The notes under the pieces: generated by a model | Told to the model about the DNA's origin: nothing | Databases searched by the model: none | Seen by the model: only the letters and a program-made list of their open reading frames with translations | Position numbers and translations under genes: made by a program | From: an uncultured Porphyromonadaceae bacterium | GTDB lineage: Bacteria > Bacteroidota > Bacteroidia > Bacteroidales > Muribaculaceae | Assembly: GCA_947176205.1 (NCBI GenBank) | Contig: CAMWPX010000003.1 | Coordinates: 1-38,465, forward strand | DNA: 38,465 nt | Reading direction: 5' to 3' | Shown here: positions 26,288 through 34,778 of the stretch, in pieces | How positions within the stretch are numbered: the stretch's first letter is position 1 | Layout of the letters: every line of letters starts with the position of its first letter

Positions 26288-26790
26288 GGCTTATTGCTGT
26301 TAATCGGTTAGTTCTGTAAATGGTTATAACCTTTTTTGCTTTTTGTTGTGAAGGGGAATGATAAGAATATATCATTTGGAAAATGATGCTACCTAGTCTA
26401 AAAATCCGGGTTTGCCATACTGTGTTGTAAATTTATCGTATCGGTCTTTATCTTCCTCGATTGTAAATGCTTCAAATTCAGAGCATATAGCCTTTACTTC
26501 ATCTTCAGACACGTTGGAAATCCTTATCAACCAACTTATATAACCTGATATACTTTTTGAATAATATGACTCAACTTCTGATTTGTCAGGATAGAGTTCA
26601 ATCTTTTTATCGCCAGTGTCTACCGTAAATGTCACAAAACGTATACTGTTGACATGAGCGTCCAACCAGTTTTTGAATTCTTGGCTATCGTTATGAATCA
26701 GGCTAAAATTTTCAAAAAAATATATCAACCAAGGTTCGTCCGGTTCATTGTTTACAGGCTCATCATTATCGCAGCCGGTTAGCACTGAGC
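26113..26790. repeat. Tandem duplication, copy 1 (5' half of A gene, A-B spacer, mature part of B gene)
   Basis: Near-identical to about 27286-27960 with an offset of about 1.17-1.18 kb; includes the GGTTATAACC palindrome at 26322-26331. Boundaries approximate by eye. Confidence 0.75.
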
Positions 26791-26827
26791 ATACAATTGC
26801 GGTTATAAGTATAATTATCTTTTTCAT
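26393..26827 (-). CDS. Type-B small lipoprotein, copy 1
   Basis: 144 aa MKKIIILITAIVCSVLTGCDNDEPVNNEPDEPWLIYFFENFSL...; lipobox LTGC; mature region almost identical to 27554-28003. Confidence 0.85.
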   Translation of the reverse strand: MKKIIILITAIVCSVLTGCDNDEPVNNEPDEPWLIYFFENFSLIHNDSQEFKNWLDAHVNSIRFVTFTVDTGDKKIELYPDKSEVESYYSKSISGYISWLIRISNVSEDEVKAICSEFEAFTIEEDKDRYDKFTTQYGKPGFLD

Positions 26828-26839
26828 GGAATATAGTTT

Positions 26840-27469
26840 TTATTCTGAATCATCATCAAAGGTTGGGGCCGGAGTATTGCAGCGTTCGATAAAATCGTGA
26901 GCTGTGTCGTCATTGGCGAAGTACACTTTGGCATAATATGGAGTTCCATTATCATAAATACCAGTTATTATCATATGGTCATCATAGATTTTTACCGGCA
27001 GGGGAAAGCCATAGTAAGTTAATTTGTTGACAAAGTGCTTCTCCGATTCTGAGTCATATGGATAATCTGCGAACTTTCTATATCCTGAGAATGAGGAGGA
27101 GTCTTGTATGAAGCGAACTTCATTTTCACAAAATACGAGAAACGAACCTTTAAGACAATCTCGCGGATTAATATTATGATTGATAAGACAATCGTTGGTA
27201 TATATTTCCCAATAATCAAAGATTCCTGAAACAGCACCATCGTTATCAAGTGTGTATACAGTCTTTTCCTTCCAAAACGGAACTTTGTTTTTCAGTTTGT
27301 CGATTACCTGCTGAGTAGAGTATTGCTCTTCATCAAAAAGATGGGGTATGCCATCAGCATCAAAATAGGCTACTATTTCTTTTTCTGCTTTTTCTGCCGG
27401 TTCGTCATTATCGCAGCTGCTGAGAGCAGTACATAATGCCACTGCTATAAGTAAAAGAATCTTTTTCAT
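26840..27469 (-). CDS. Type-A small lipoprotein, copy 2 (intact)
   Basis: 209 aa MKKILLLIAVALCTALSSCDNDEPAEKAEKEIVAYFDADGIPHLFDEEQYSTQQVIDKLKNK...; lipobox LSSC. Confidence 0.88.
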   Translation of the reverse strand: MKKILLLIAVALCTALSSCDNDEPAEKAEKEIVAYFDADGIPHLFDEEQYSTQQVIDKLKNKVPFWKEKTVYTLDNDGAVSGIFDYWEIYTNDCLINHNINPRDCLKGSFLVFCENEVRFIQDSSSFSGYRKFADYPYDSESEKHFVNKLTYYGFPLPVKIYDDHMIITGIYDNGTPYYAKVYFANDDTAHDFIERCNTPAPTFDDDSE

Positions 27470-27960
27470 GGCTTATTGCTGTTAATCGGTTAGTTCTGTA
27501 AATGGTTATAACCTTTTTTGCTTTTTGTTGTGAAGGGGAATGATAAGAATATATTATTTGGAAAATGATGCTGCAAAGTCTCCGGGTTTGCCATACTGTG
27601 TCGTAAACTTATCGTATCTATCTTTATCTTCCTCGATTGTGAATGCTTCAAATTCAGTGCATATAGTCTTTACTTCATCTTCAGACACGTTGGAAATCCT
27701 AACCAACCAACTTATATAGCCCGACATACTTTTTGAATAATATGATTCGACTTCTGATTTGTCAGGATAGAGTTCAATCGTTTTATCGCCGGTGTCTACC
27801 GTAAATGTCACAAAACGTATATTGTTGACATGAGCGTCCAACCAGTTTTTGAATTCTTGGCTATCGTTATGAATCAGGCTAAAATTTTCAAAAAAATATA
27901 TCAACCAAGGTTCGTCCGGTTCATTGTTTACAGGTTCATTATTATTGCAGCTAAAAAACA
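27286..27960. repeat. Tandem duplication, copy 2
   Basis: Partner of 26113-26790; GGTTATAACC palindrome at 27504-27513. Confidence 0.75.
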
Positions 27961-28003
27961 TTATGTTGAGAAAGAGAGTTACAATTAAGATAGTATTTTT
28001 CAT
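27554..28003 (-). CDS. Type-B small lipoprotein, copy 2
   Basis: 149 aa MKNTILIVTLFLNIMFFSCNNNEPVNNEPDEPWLIYFFENFSL...; lipobox FFSC; starts 9 bp after the C10 peptidase stop. Confidence 0.85.
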   Translation of the reverse strand: MKNTILIVTLFLNIMFFSCNNNEPVNNEPDEPWLIYFFENFSLIHNDSQEFKNWLDAHVNNIRFVTFTVDTGDKTIELYPDKSEVESYYSKSMSGYISWLVRISNVSEDEVKTICTEFEAFTIEEDKDRYDKFTTQYGKPGDFAASFSK

Positions 28004-28012
28004 GATAATATT

Positions 28013-29221
28013 TTATTTCGTGTATTTAATATTATGAATAAAGCTCATATTTAAGTTCCAACCAAAATTGTTAAATAAAAAATAACCATTGTCATTTCCA
28101 TTCCCATTTTTATCTGGCTCACCCCATTTGCAATGATAATATGTAAGGGTCTCATGTGTTTGATTGCAAAGAAGATTATTGTCTTGTCTATAATAATATT
28201 TGTCAAATCTTAGTTGATGAAATCCGTCTAAAATCCACGCGTGCCCATATTCGTTAATGTTCATTTGTCCACAAATTATAATAGGGCGTCGGCACGAAAG
28301 GTCATTTAAGATAGTAGATTCATTAAAGCCTGTTGTGTATGTAGCGATAGCGTACCCAATGGATTTTAGATAACTTGTAACGTCTTTTAATTTCACTGTT
28401 GTTGCAAAGTCATGTGCGACAGCTTTACAACCTATGGCTATTTCATATATAGCATTAGATAAATTTGTCCAGTGTGGAGTCTCATATGTTACGGTAGAAT
28501 CGTTTTGAAAAGATTCCCATGAGCAGTAATACCCATTTAAATACTCTGGTTTTTGAAAGTGATTTAATACTTGTGCAACTGCAATAGTCCCACATCCAGC
28601 AACAGAATAACCGTTTTGGAACATTTTATGATAATAGGGGTCGCCTTGATGCCATGCAGCTTTTACAAAGGCTCTTTGTTGACCTAATGTGGTGTAATAG
28701 CCGCGAGGACTGCAATAGTGGTCACCATGCCAAATAGACATGCCAAGATAATCAGGAGTCGGTTCTAACGGGGACGGTTCAATAACTCCGGGAGTAGAGA
28801 GGCGTTCATTTCTGTTGTCGATAGCAGATTTGATGATAAACTTCCCACTTGCACATTCGAGGTCAAACTCACCTTGGTCAGAGAGCGCAATTACTTTAGG
28901 GGCGTTATTGAGTTTTTCAACTATCGAAAATCCACCATCATTATAATTGGTGATGATGAAAGCGGTATCAATTTGTGAGGGGGTAACCGTGTCGTAAATG
29001 ATAGTGCAGTTCTTAACTGTTCGTTCAGTGGTGGCTCTTGATGAAATGCCATAAATCTGATTAAAAATGTTGTCAATCAGATTAGTAGTGGCGTCTGTGT
29101 GAGTGGGTGACGAGAGGTCGGCTGGCGGTTGCGGGGAACTTAATGTTAAGTCTTCATTGTCACATGATGTGACAATGATTGATAATGAGACTAATGCTAT
29201 GGATAGGATGCGTTTGTACAT
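28013..29221 (-). CDS. C10 family (streptopain/SpeB-like) cysteine peptidase, lipoprotein with N-terminal prodomain
   Basis: Start trimmed from 29368 to ATG at 29221 (MYKRILSIALVSLSIIVTSCDNEDL). Catalytic Cys block YSVAGCGTIAVAQVLNHFQKPE, His block NEYGHAWILDGF, prodomain-like DGGFSIVEKLNNAPKVIALSDQGEFD. Confidence 0.88.
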   Translation of the reverse strand: MYKRILSIALVSLSIIVTSCDNEDLTLSSPQPPADLSSPTHTDATTNLIDNIFNQIYGISSRATTERTVKNCTIIYDTVTPSQIDTAFIITNYNDGGFSIVEKLNNAPKVIALSDQGEFDLECASGKFIIKSAIDNRNERLSTPGVIEPSPLEPTPDYLGMSIWHGDHYCSPRGYYTTLGQQRAFVKAAWHQGDPYYHKMFQNGYSVAGCGTIAVAQVLNHFQKPEYLNGYYCSWESFQNDSTVTYETPHWTNLSNAIYEIAIGCKAVAHDFATTVKLKDVTSYLKSIGYAIATYTTGFNESTILNDLSCRRPIIICGQMNINEYGHAWILDGFHQLRFDKYYYRQDNNLLCNQTHETLTYYHCKWGEPDKNGNGNDNGYFLFNNFGWNLNMSFIHNIKYTK

Positions 29222-29251
29222 GTGAAGGTGATAATTATAGGTTGTTATTTG

Positions 29252-29282
29252 CAAATATAATAATAAAAAAATGATTTGCAAA
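29252..29282 (-). promoter_or_regulatory. Promoter of the C10 protease operon
   Basis: Minus strand TTTG (29279-29282), 19-nt gap, TATATTTG (29252-29259); 30 bp upstream of the trimmed ATG. Confidence 0.78.
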
Positions 29283-29429
29283 TAATTATGCAAAAATATG
29301 GGTGGCGTGATAGCGTGGCTTGTTAATCGTGTGGCGCGTTTATTCGCGTAGGGTGTTTGCGACCCCATTTCCCCATATAATAAGTCCTAACATATCATGG
29401 TGTTATTTAAGGGTGTGCGATGTGGTTTA

Positions 29430-30689
29430 TCAGTAGACGAGGGGGAGGCAGCGCTGGAGATATTCGCGGGCGCGTGACCACTCGGTATAGACGGAGGAGT
29501 CGTTGGGGATGAGTGGGACGGGATGTTCGTTAAGGTCAGCGCGCAGATAGTATGTGCCCGACGGGGCTTGAAACAGTATGAGCTGCAGATTGGCTGCCAT
29601 GGGCACTACGTGGAAGTCTTTCCAGTGGAGTCCTACGGTATCGAAATAGTTGGTCAGGTAATAGCATCCCTGCAGGCGCATGAGCGACAGCAGTGGCATG
29701 AGCGTTTCGGCATGGGCGAAGCGCAGATTGACTTTGGCGGGATTTTTTCCGGCGAGAAATTCATCAAACGAGCTGATGATGTCGCTCAACAGCGGTGATG
29801 ATATCTGAGCAGGAAGCGGTGATACGGTCGATGCCGTACGCATGAGATACTGACGCAGATTGAACACTCGCCACAGGGCGTTATATTCATCGGTAGTGAG
29901 ATAGGGTGTGGTGTCGATGTCAAGCCCCATGGCCGACAGTCCGGCGAGAAATGAATATTCTGCCATGGCTATACGGTAGCGGTCAGTCTCGTCATCGTAG
30001 CGGAATTTTTCACCCAGCACACGGTCAAGCGGTTTGTAAGTGAGTGTCTGCGAGGCGTATTGCTCCACTTTGTCAGATATTTCGGGCGATTTGATTAGCT
30101 CGCGAAACTCATCGTTGAGGTCAAAGAAGCGCAGCAGTGGTGAGAATGCCCTGCCGGATGCGGTGTAAATGTCCTGATGATTGTTGAGGCGTGCGAGCTG
30201 ATGGGTAAATTCATACATGCTCATGATGCAGCGTGGCGAGTAGGAGCTGATGGCGGTGACCGAACTGCTGTCAAACAGCATAGGATAAGCCGCATACATG
30301 CGCGATGCTATGCCGCGCTGTTCAGCCATGCCGAGCGAATCAAGCGCCCCCCAGCGATTGGCGCTCAGGGCTGTAACCCGGTCAGTGAGTGCGAGCAGGC
30401 GTTTGCCAAGCGGTGTTATGGTGCCTTGTGCAGTAGCTTCTTTAAGGGCTTTGCCTATGGTGTTGGCATGGTTGGCTGATGCCGGAAAACGTGCTCCGTG
30501 ACGTCCTACGTGGTTTATCATCACCGGCGTGAGTGAGTCGGGATACTCGGCTATCTGTTCCGGTGCGGGATAAGGCATGGCGCTGCCCTGACATTGGGCG
30601 CGGGTGTAGGAGGTGTGAGTGGGGTCGGCTCCGCGGGCGGCAAGCGCCGTGAGCACACATAATATTATAAGCGATGGTATACGTGTCAT
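29430..30689 (-). CDS. Histidine phosphatase clade 2, MINPP-like (multiple inositol polyphosphate phosphatase)
   Basis: VMINHVGRHGARFPAS (RHGxRxP) and FAHAETLMPLLSL (HAE motif typical of MINPP). Start trimmed to ATG at 30689 (MTRIPSLIILCVLTALAARG). Confidence 0.85.
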   Translation of the reverse strand: MTRIPSLIILCVLTALAARGADPTHTSYTRAQCQGSAMPYPAPEQIAEYPDSLTPVMINHVGRHGARFPASANHANTIGKALKEATAQGTITPLGKRLLALTDRVTALSANRWGALDSLGMAEQRGIASRMYAAYPMLFDSSSVTAISSYSPRCIMSMYEFTHQLARLNNHQDIYTASGRAFSPLLRFFDLNDEFRELIKSPEISDKVEQYASQTLTYKPLDRVLGEKFRYDDETDRYRIAMAEYSFLAGLSAMGLDIDTTPYLTTDEYNALWRVFNLRQYLMRTASTVSPLPAQISSPLLSDIISSFDEFLAGKNPAKVNLRFAHAETLMPLLSLMRLQGCYYLTNYFDTVGLHWKDFHVVPMAANLQLILFQAPSGTYYLRADLNEHPVPLIPNDSSVYTEWSRAREYLQRCLPLVY

Positions 30690-30788
30690 TGTAAATGTGT
30701 GAAATAGAAGTAACGGGTTATGCAATGTCAACGGATTTTGTGCTATTTTTGTTGTGTTAAAGATTCGTCACTTCAAATTTATAAACTT

Positions 30789-31064
30789 ATGTCATCATTA
30801 CCAAATAATATTGAGCATCTTATACAATCGGGACAAATTGACGAGGCTATAGCTATGCTTGACAGATATATCGCATCAAATCTTGATGATGCGGAGGCTT
30901 TGTATCTGCGCGGTAAGGCGTGGTGGAAACGCGGTGACCGGAGCCGGGCAACGGGTGATTATACGGCATCAGCGCTCATAGACCCCGCAGGCAAGGGGGC
31001 ACGAGCTCTTGAGATGGCTCATGATGTGGCTGATTTTTTCAACCCTGACTTGCTGAATCCCTGA
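30789..31064 (+). CDS. Small tetratricopeptide-repeat protein
   Basis: MSSLPNNIEHLIQSGQIDEAIAMLDRYIASNLDDAEALYLRGKAWWKRGDRSRATGDYTASALIDP: TPR consensus spacing. Start trimmed from 30720. Confidence 0.8.
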   Translation: MSSLPNNIEHLIQSGQIDEAIAMLDRYIASNLDDAEALYLRGKAWWKRGDRSRATGDYTASALIDPAGKGARALEMAHDVADFFNPDLLNP

Positions 31065-31281
31065 TGACGGGGGCGAGCATCACGGTGTGTCGCTGCTGCC
31101 AGCCTTGTGAGCCGTTACGCAGGTCGATGGTGGCGAGTCCGGCAATGGTGCCGAGTGTGCGGCGCAGGTATATAAGGATGTCGCGAATCGATGATATGCC
31201 GCTCAGTCTGATATCAGCAAGTGTGGTGCCCCGCTGGCGTACGGTGGCGAAAATGGTGTCGGAGGGGAGGATTGTAGTCAT
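31039..31281 (-). CDS. Small conserved-looking hypothetical protein
   Basis: MTTILPSDTIFATVRQRGTTLADIRLSGISSIRDILIYLRRTLGTIAGLATIDLRNGSQGWQQRHTVMLAPVIRDSASQG; -7-like TAGCTTTG at 31309-31316 (minus) supports transcription. 3' end overlaps the TPR gene by 26 bp. Confidence 0.6.
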   Translation of the reverse strand: MTTILPSDTIFATVRQRGTTLADIRLSGISSIRDILIYLRRTLGTIAGLATIDLRNGSQGWQQRHTVMLAPVIRDSASQG

Positions 31282-31429
31282 AGATGCAGTTGTTAAGTTA
31301 TTATACTGCAAAGCTAAATCACATTTATGCCAAATATATGCCCAATAGGGTTAAATATGGTGTATTACTGATGACAGTCAATAGTTTTGACTAAGTTTGT
31401 AATAATAAACCAAATTATAATATAAACCA

Positions 31430-34400
31430 ATGAAAAACAATAAAGCGATGATGAAGGGATTGATGTCAATGTCGTTGCTTCTTTCCGCTTCAGTATTTGT
31501 CATCGACGTAAATGCTCAAAGTGTCATTTTCCCGCAGGTAGTTCAACCCGGTACAGCTGTCGCCTCTACATCTGACGATGGTGAGTTTACACTTAATAAT
31601 GACTTGATAACGGCTACGTTTGTCAATAAAGATAATCATCTTAAATTCGGAGGATGTCCGGAAATGGGGCTTAAGCCGGGTACTGAAATATTCAAAATAA
31701 CGCTTGGCGATGAGACTACCACAGTAGGTGCTTCGGAGATGACTTTGAAATCATGCAGAGTGGTTCCTCTTACGGGAAATTCCGCAGCTGCGGTGGGTTC
31801 GGAAAAACTCGACGGACAAGCTATAGTGGCGGAGCTTTCTTACGGTGACCTTGATTTTGAATGGAAAGCGGTATTGCGTGATGGTTCGCATTATCTTCGC
31901 ACCGAACTTGTCATGACAGCCAATAAGGATGTGGCTATGCACAATGTAGTGCCTATGATATATGAGGTAAATGTTGAGGATGCGCCGGAAGTGGTAGGTA
32001 ATACCCGAGGTGCGGTGTTGGCATCATCCACCATATTTGCCGGACTGGAGACGCCTACGGGTATCAATAGCATAATCACCGCAGCTGATGCTGATGACAG
32101 TCTGCTTGTGGCTGATGACGGATTTTCCTACAATTCATGGTCAGCTGATACAAGCGGCGATACGCAGCCTGCCGACCCGGCTTATTGGAAATGGGTTCCC
32201 GGCAGTCAGACTCCTCAAGGGGTGACATCGCTCGGATTTTCAGCATCCAACATAAGGGGCAAACGTGGCTATGTGAATTTTGCTTCGGCTGGTAATCATA
32301 CTGCTACATTCAAGTATGTCAGCGGTACTCACGGACTGAACGTGGTGGGTGTGGATGTGGTAAGCACCGATGGCGTAATCGTAGCGTCAGATTATCATGT
32401 GGGATTTACCGGCGGAATGTCGACCAATAATGTCTATACACTGAATATACCTCAAGCCGGTGTGTATCTGGTGCGCTATTTTGTGGAGATAGCTACCGAA
32501 ACCATAACTGCCAACGGCACTATAACATGGTCGCCTTCGGTGACGGCTGCATCGGCTCCGGCAACGGCTGATAAGGGATTCACCTTCGATTCATGGTCAC
32601 GTGACACAGACGACGATTATGCGTCTACTCCGGTAGCCGACCCGCTTTACTGGACATGGCAGCCGGGTACCGCCACACCTCAGGCTATAATTTCGCTTGG
32701 ATTCACCAATGCCAATATACGCGGTAAGCGAGGCTTTATAAAGATTCCCGATAGAGGCAATCATACTGTTAAATTTCAGTATCTCAACGGTTCTCATAAG
32801 CTTAATATCGTAGGCGTGGACCTTGTCAATCAGGGTGGTCAGGTTGTGGCAAGTGACTATCATAAAGGTTCTACCGGTGGCTCGTCAAGTAACAACACTT
32901 ACACTCTTAATGTGCCCGAAGCAGGCATTTATTTCGTGCGTTATTTCATTGAAATCAAGACGGAATCGGTCACTTCTACCGGTTCGATAACTTGGTCGCC
33001 CGGGGTAACGGCTGCCGACGGATTCAAAAATGAATCGACCGGTACCGGTGATGATGAAGAGGATACTGTGATAATGCAGGGCTTATGGAGTCGTCACACC
33101 ACTCTGCAAAAAGGTAAATCATGGAAGGTCAGCGCGGTAGTGGGGCTTATAGCTCCTGATCAGAGTCGCCGATCATTCCTCGCTTACAGTGAGCGCGAGC
33201 GTGCGGTGCCATGGCGTGCATTCCCTCTGTATAACTCTTGGTATGAACTTAATATTGACCGTAACAACTCGGCTACATATGCCAATCACATGACTACACA
33301 GGAGTGTGTGGATGTAATCAATCAGTGGCATACCAATCTTTTTGAGAATCATCAGGCTAATATCCAGGCTTTCGTGTGGGATGACGGATGGGATAGTTAC
33401 GGTACATGGACGTTTAATAAAAATTTCCCCAACGGTTTTGATGAACCTAATGCCGCCGCACTCCGCTCAGGCGCAGGTATAGGCGCATGGCTCGGTCCGG
33501 TAGGCGGTTACGGAAATTCCGGTGAGTTGCGACGCCAATACTGGACTAACAATGGCGGAATGCAGTTGAGTAACCCGGCATATTATAATGTGTTCCTTGA
33601 CGCATGTAAATATATGATAGACCACTATGATTTCCGTTTCTTCAAACTTGACGGTATTAGCGCTCAATTCAGTTCCGTAGGACCTGATGCGGGATATACC
33701 GGCGAAGAAAATGCCGAAGGTATCATAAACATCCTGAGCGAGGTACGTAAGTTGCGTCCTGATATGTTCTTTAATACTACTGTAGGAACATGGGCGTCAC
33801 CGTTCTGGTTTCATTATTCCGATGCCGTATGGCGTCAGGAAGCCGACCACAGCACCATAGGCAATCAGGGTGACGACCGCGAACGCTGGATTACCTACCG
33901 TGACCGTCTGGTATATCAGAATTTTGTGCAAAATTCACCATTGTGTCCTATAAATACCCTTATGACCCACGGATTTATACTCACTACCAAAGGTGATGTG
34001 TCAAAGAGCATGAATTACGATGGTATAGTACGCGAATTGCGTTGCGCTTTTGCCTGCGGTTCGGGTATGGTGGAATTATATTGTGATGCCGATTTGCTTA
34101 ATTCTATCAATGGCGGTGCCTTGTGGGGCGATATCGCCGAGTGTATCCAGTGGCAGGAAAAGAATGCCGATGTGCTCCCCGATGCCCACTGGGTAGGCGG
34201 AAATCCATGGGACGGCTCGAAAGCCAATGTCTACGGATGGGCTGCATGGAATGGTGAAAAAGCGACTCTTACCCTCCGTAACCCCGCCACTTATCAGCAG
34301 ACGTTCACATTCACTCTGCGTGATGTGCTTGAGGTACCTGATTATTTCAATAGTGCTGTAAGCTTCCAGAAGGCGTTTGAAAACCAGGCTAATCTTGGAG

Positions 34401-34636
34401 GATTCATAACTGAAAGCAATGTGGAGCTTGACGATGTGATAACTGTGACTCTTCCGGGCTCGTCGGTATTCGTATTTGACGGTGTGCATGATAACCTTAC
34501 CAAGATAGAAGAAGTAACGGTGCCGCAGACTCCGGAATCGGCGGGAGTATATGATTTACTTGGTCGTCAGGTAGACAGTGATAATCTGACCCCGGGGCTT
34601 TATGTCAGTAAGGACAAGAAATTTCTCGTCCGTTAA
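31430..34636 (+). CDS. Secreted GH36/clan GH-D-like glycoside hydrolase with two tandem inserted beta domains and a C-terminal sorting-like tail
   Basis: 1068 aa; signal peptide (FVIDVNA|QSVIF), AFVWDDGWDSYG, FRFFKLDGI (putative nucleophile Asp), YSDAVWRQEADHS; C-terminal GVYDLLGRQVDSDNLTPGLYVSKDKKFLVR. Confidence 0.75.
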   Translation: MKNNKAMMKGLMSMSLLLSASVFVIDVNAQSVIFPQVVQPGTAVASTSDDGEFTLNNDLITATFVNKDNHLKFGGCPEMGLKPGTEIFKITLGDETTTVGASEMTLKSCRVVPLTGNSAAAVGSEKLDGQAIVAELSYGDLDFEWKAVLRDGSHYLRTELVMTANKDVAMHNVVPMIYEVNVEDAPEVVGNTRGAVLASSTIFAGLETPTGINSIITAADADDSLLVADDGFSYNSWSADTSGDTQPADPAYWKWVPGSQTPQGVTSLGFSASNIRGKRGYVNFASAGNHTATFKYVSGTHGLNVVGVDVVSTDGVIVASDYHVGFTGGMSTNNVYTLNIPQAGVYLVRYFVEIATETITANGTITWSPSVTAASAPATADKGFTFDSWSRDTDDDYASTPVADPLYWTWQPGTATPQAIISLGFTNANIRGKRGFIKIPDRGNHTVKFQYLNGSHKLNIVGVDLVNQGGQVVASDYHKGSTGGSSSNNTYTLNVPEAGIYFVRYFIEIKTESVTSTGSITWSPGVTAADGFKNESTGTGDDEEDTVIMQGLWSRHTTLQKGKSWKVSAVVGLIAPDQSRRSFLAYSERERAVPWRAFPLYNSWYELNIDRNNSATYANHMTTQECVDVINQWHTNLFENHQANIQAFVWDDGWDSYGTWTFNKNFPNGFDEPNAAALRSGAGIGAWLGPVGGYGNSGELRRQYWTNNGGMQLSNPAYYNVFLDACKYMIDHYDFRFFKLDGISAQFSSVGPDAGYTGEENAEGIINILSEVRKLRPDMFFNTTVGTWASPFWFHYSDAVWRQEADHSTIGNQGDDRERWITYRDRLVYQNFVQNSPLCPINTLMTHGFILTTKGDVSKSMNYDGIVRELRCAFACGSGMVELYCDADLLNSINGGALWGDIAECIQWQEKNADVLPDAHWVGGNPWDGSKANVYGWAAWNGEKATLTLRNPATYQQTFTFTLRDVLEVPDYFNSAVSFQKAFENQANLGGFITESNVELDDVITVTLPGSSVFVFDGVHDNLTKIEEVTVPQTPESAGVYDLLGRQVDSDNLTPGLYVSKDKKFLVR
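32112..32559 (+). repeat. Internal domain repeat 1 in the GH36-like gene
   Basis: DDGFSYNSWSADTSGD...ITWSPSVTAA; pairs with the next copy at about 155-codon period. Confidence 0.85.
32577..33024 (+). repeat. Internal domain repeat 2 in the GH36-like gene
   Basis: DKGFTFDSWSRDTDDD...ITWSPGVTAA; shares PADPxYWxWxPGxxTPQ, SLGFxxxNIRGKRG, NHTxxFxYxxGxHxLNxVGVDxV and VASDYHxGxTGGxSxNNxYTLN with repeat 1. Confidence 0.85.
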
Positions 34637-34669
34637 GTACGGAGTCTGACATCAGTCGGTTGTTATACA

Positions 34670-34697
34670 GCGGCATGCTCTTGATTGGGTATGCCGC
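34670..34697 (+). terminator. Hairpin downstream of the GH36-like gene
   Basis: GCGGCAT-14 nt-ATGCCGC followed by TTCCTGTT; weak T-tract. Confidence 0.5.
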
Positions 34698-34722
34698 TTC
34701 CTGTTAATAAAAATGGTGTCAC

Positions 34723-34754
34723 TTTGCCGTTACCGATTATTTTAGCTAATTTTG
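34723..34754 (+). promoter_or_regulatory. Promoter of the M28 peptidase gene
   Basis: TTTG (34723-34726), 20-nt gap, TAATTTTG (34747-34754). Confidence 0.7.
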
Positions 34755-34778
34755 TGGGTAATACTGCATACAATCACT

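Noticed and set aside
26322-26331. GGTTATAACC palindrome (also 27504-27513) as an operator
   Set aside because: Its presence twice is explained by the duplication; no -7 element is near it, so an independent regulatory role is not supported.
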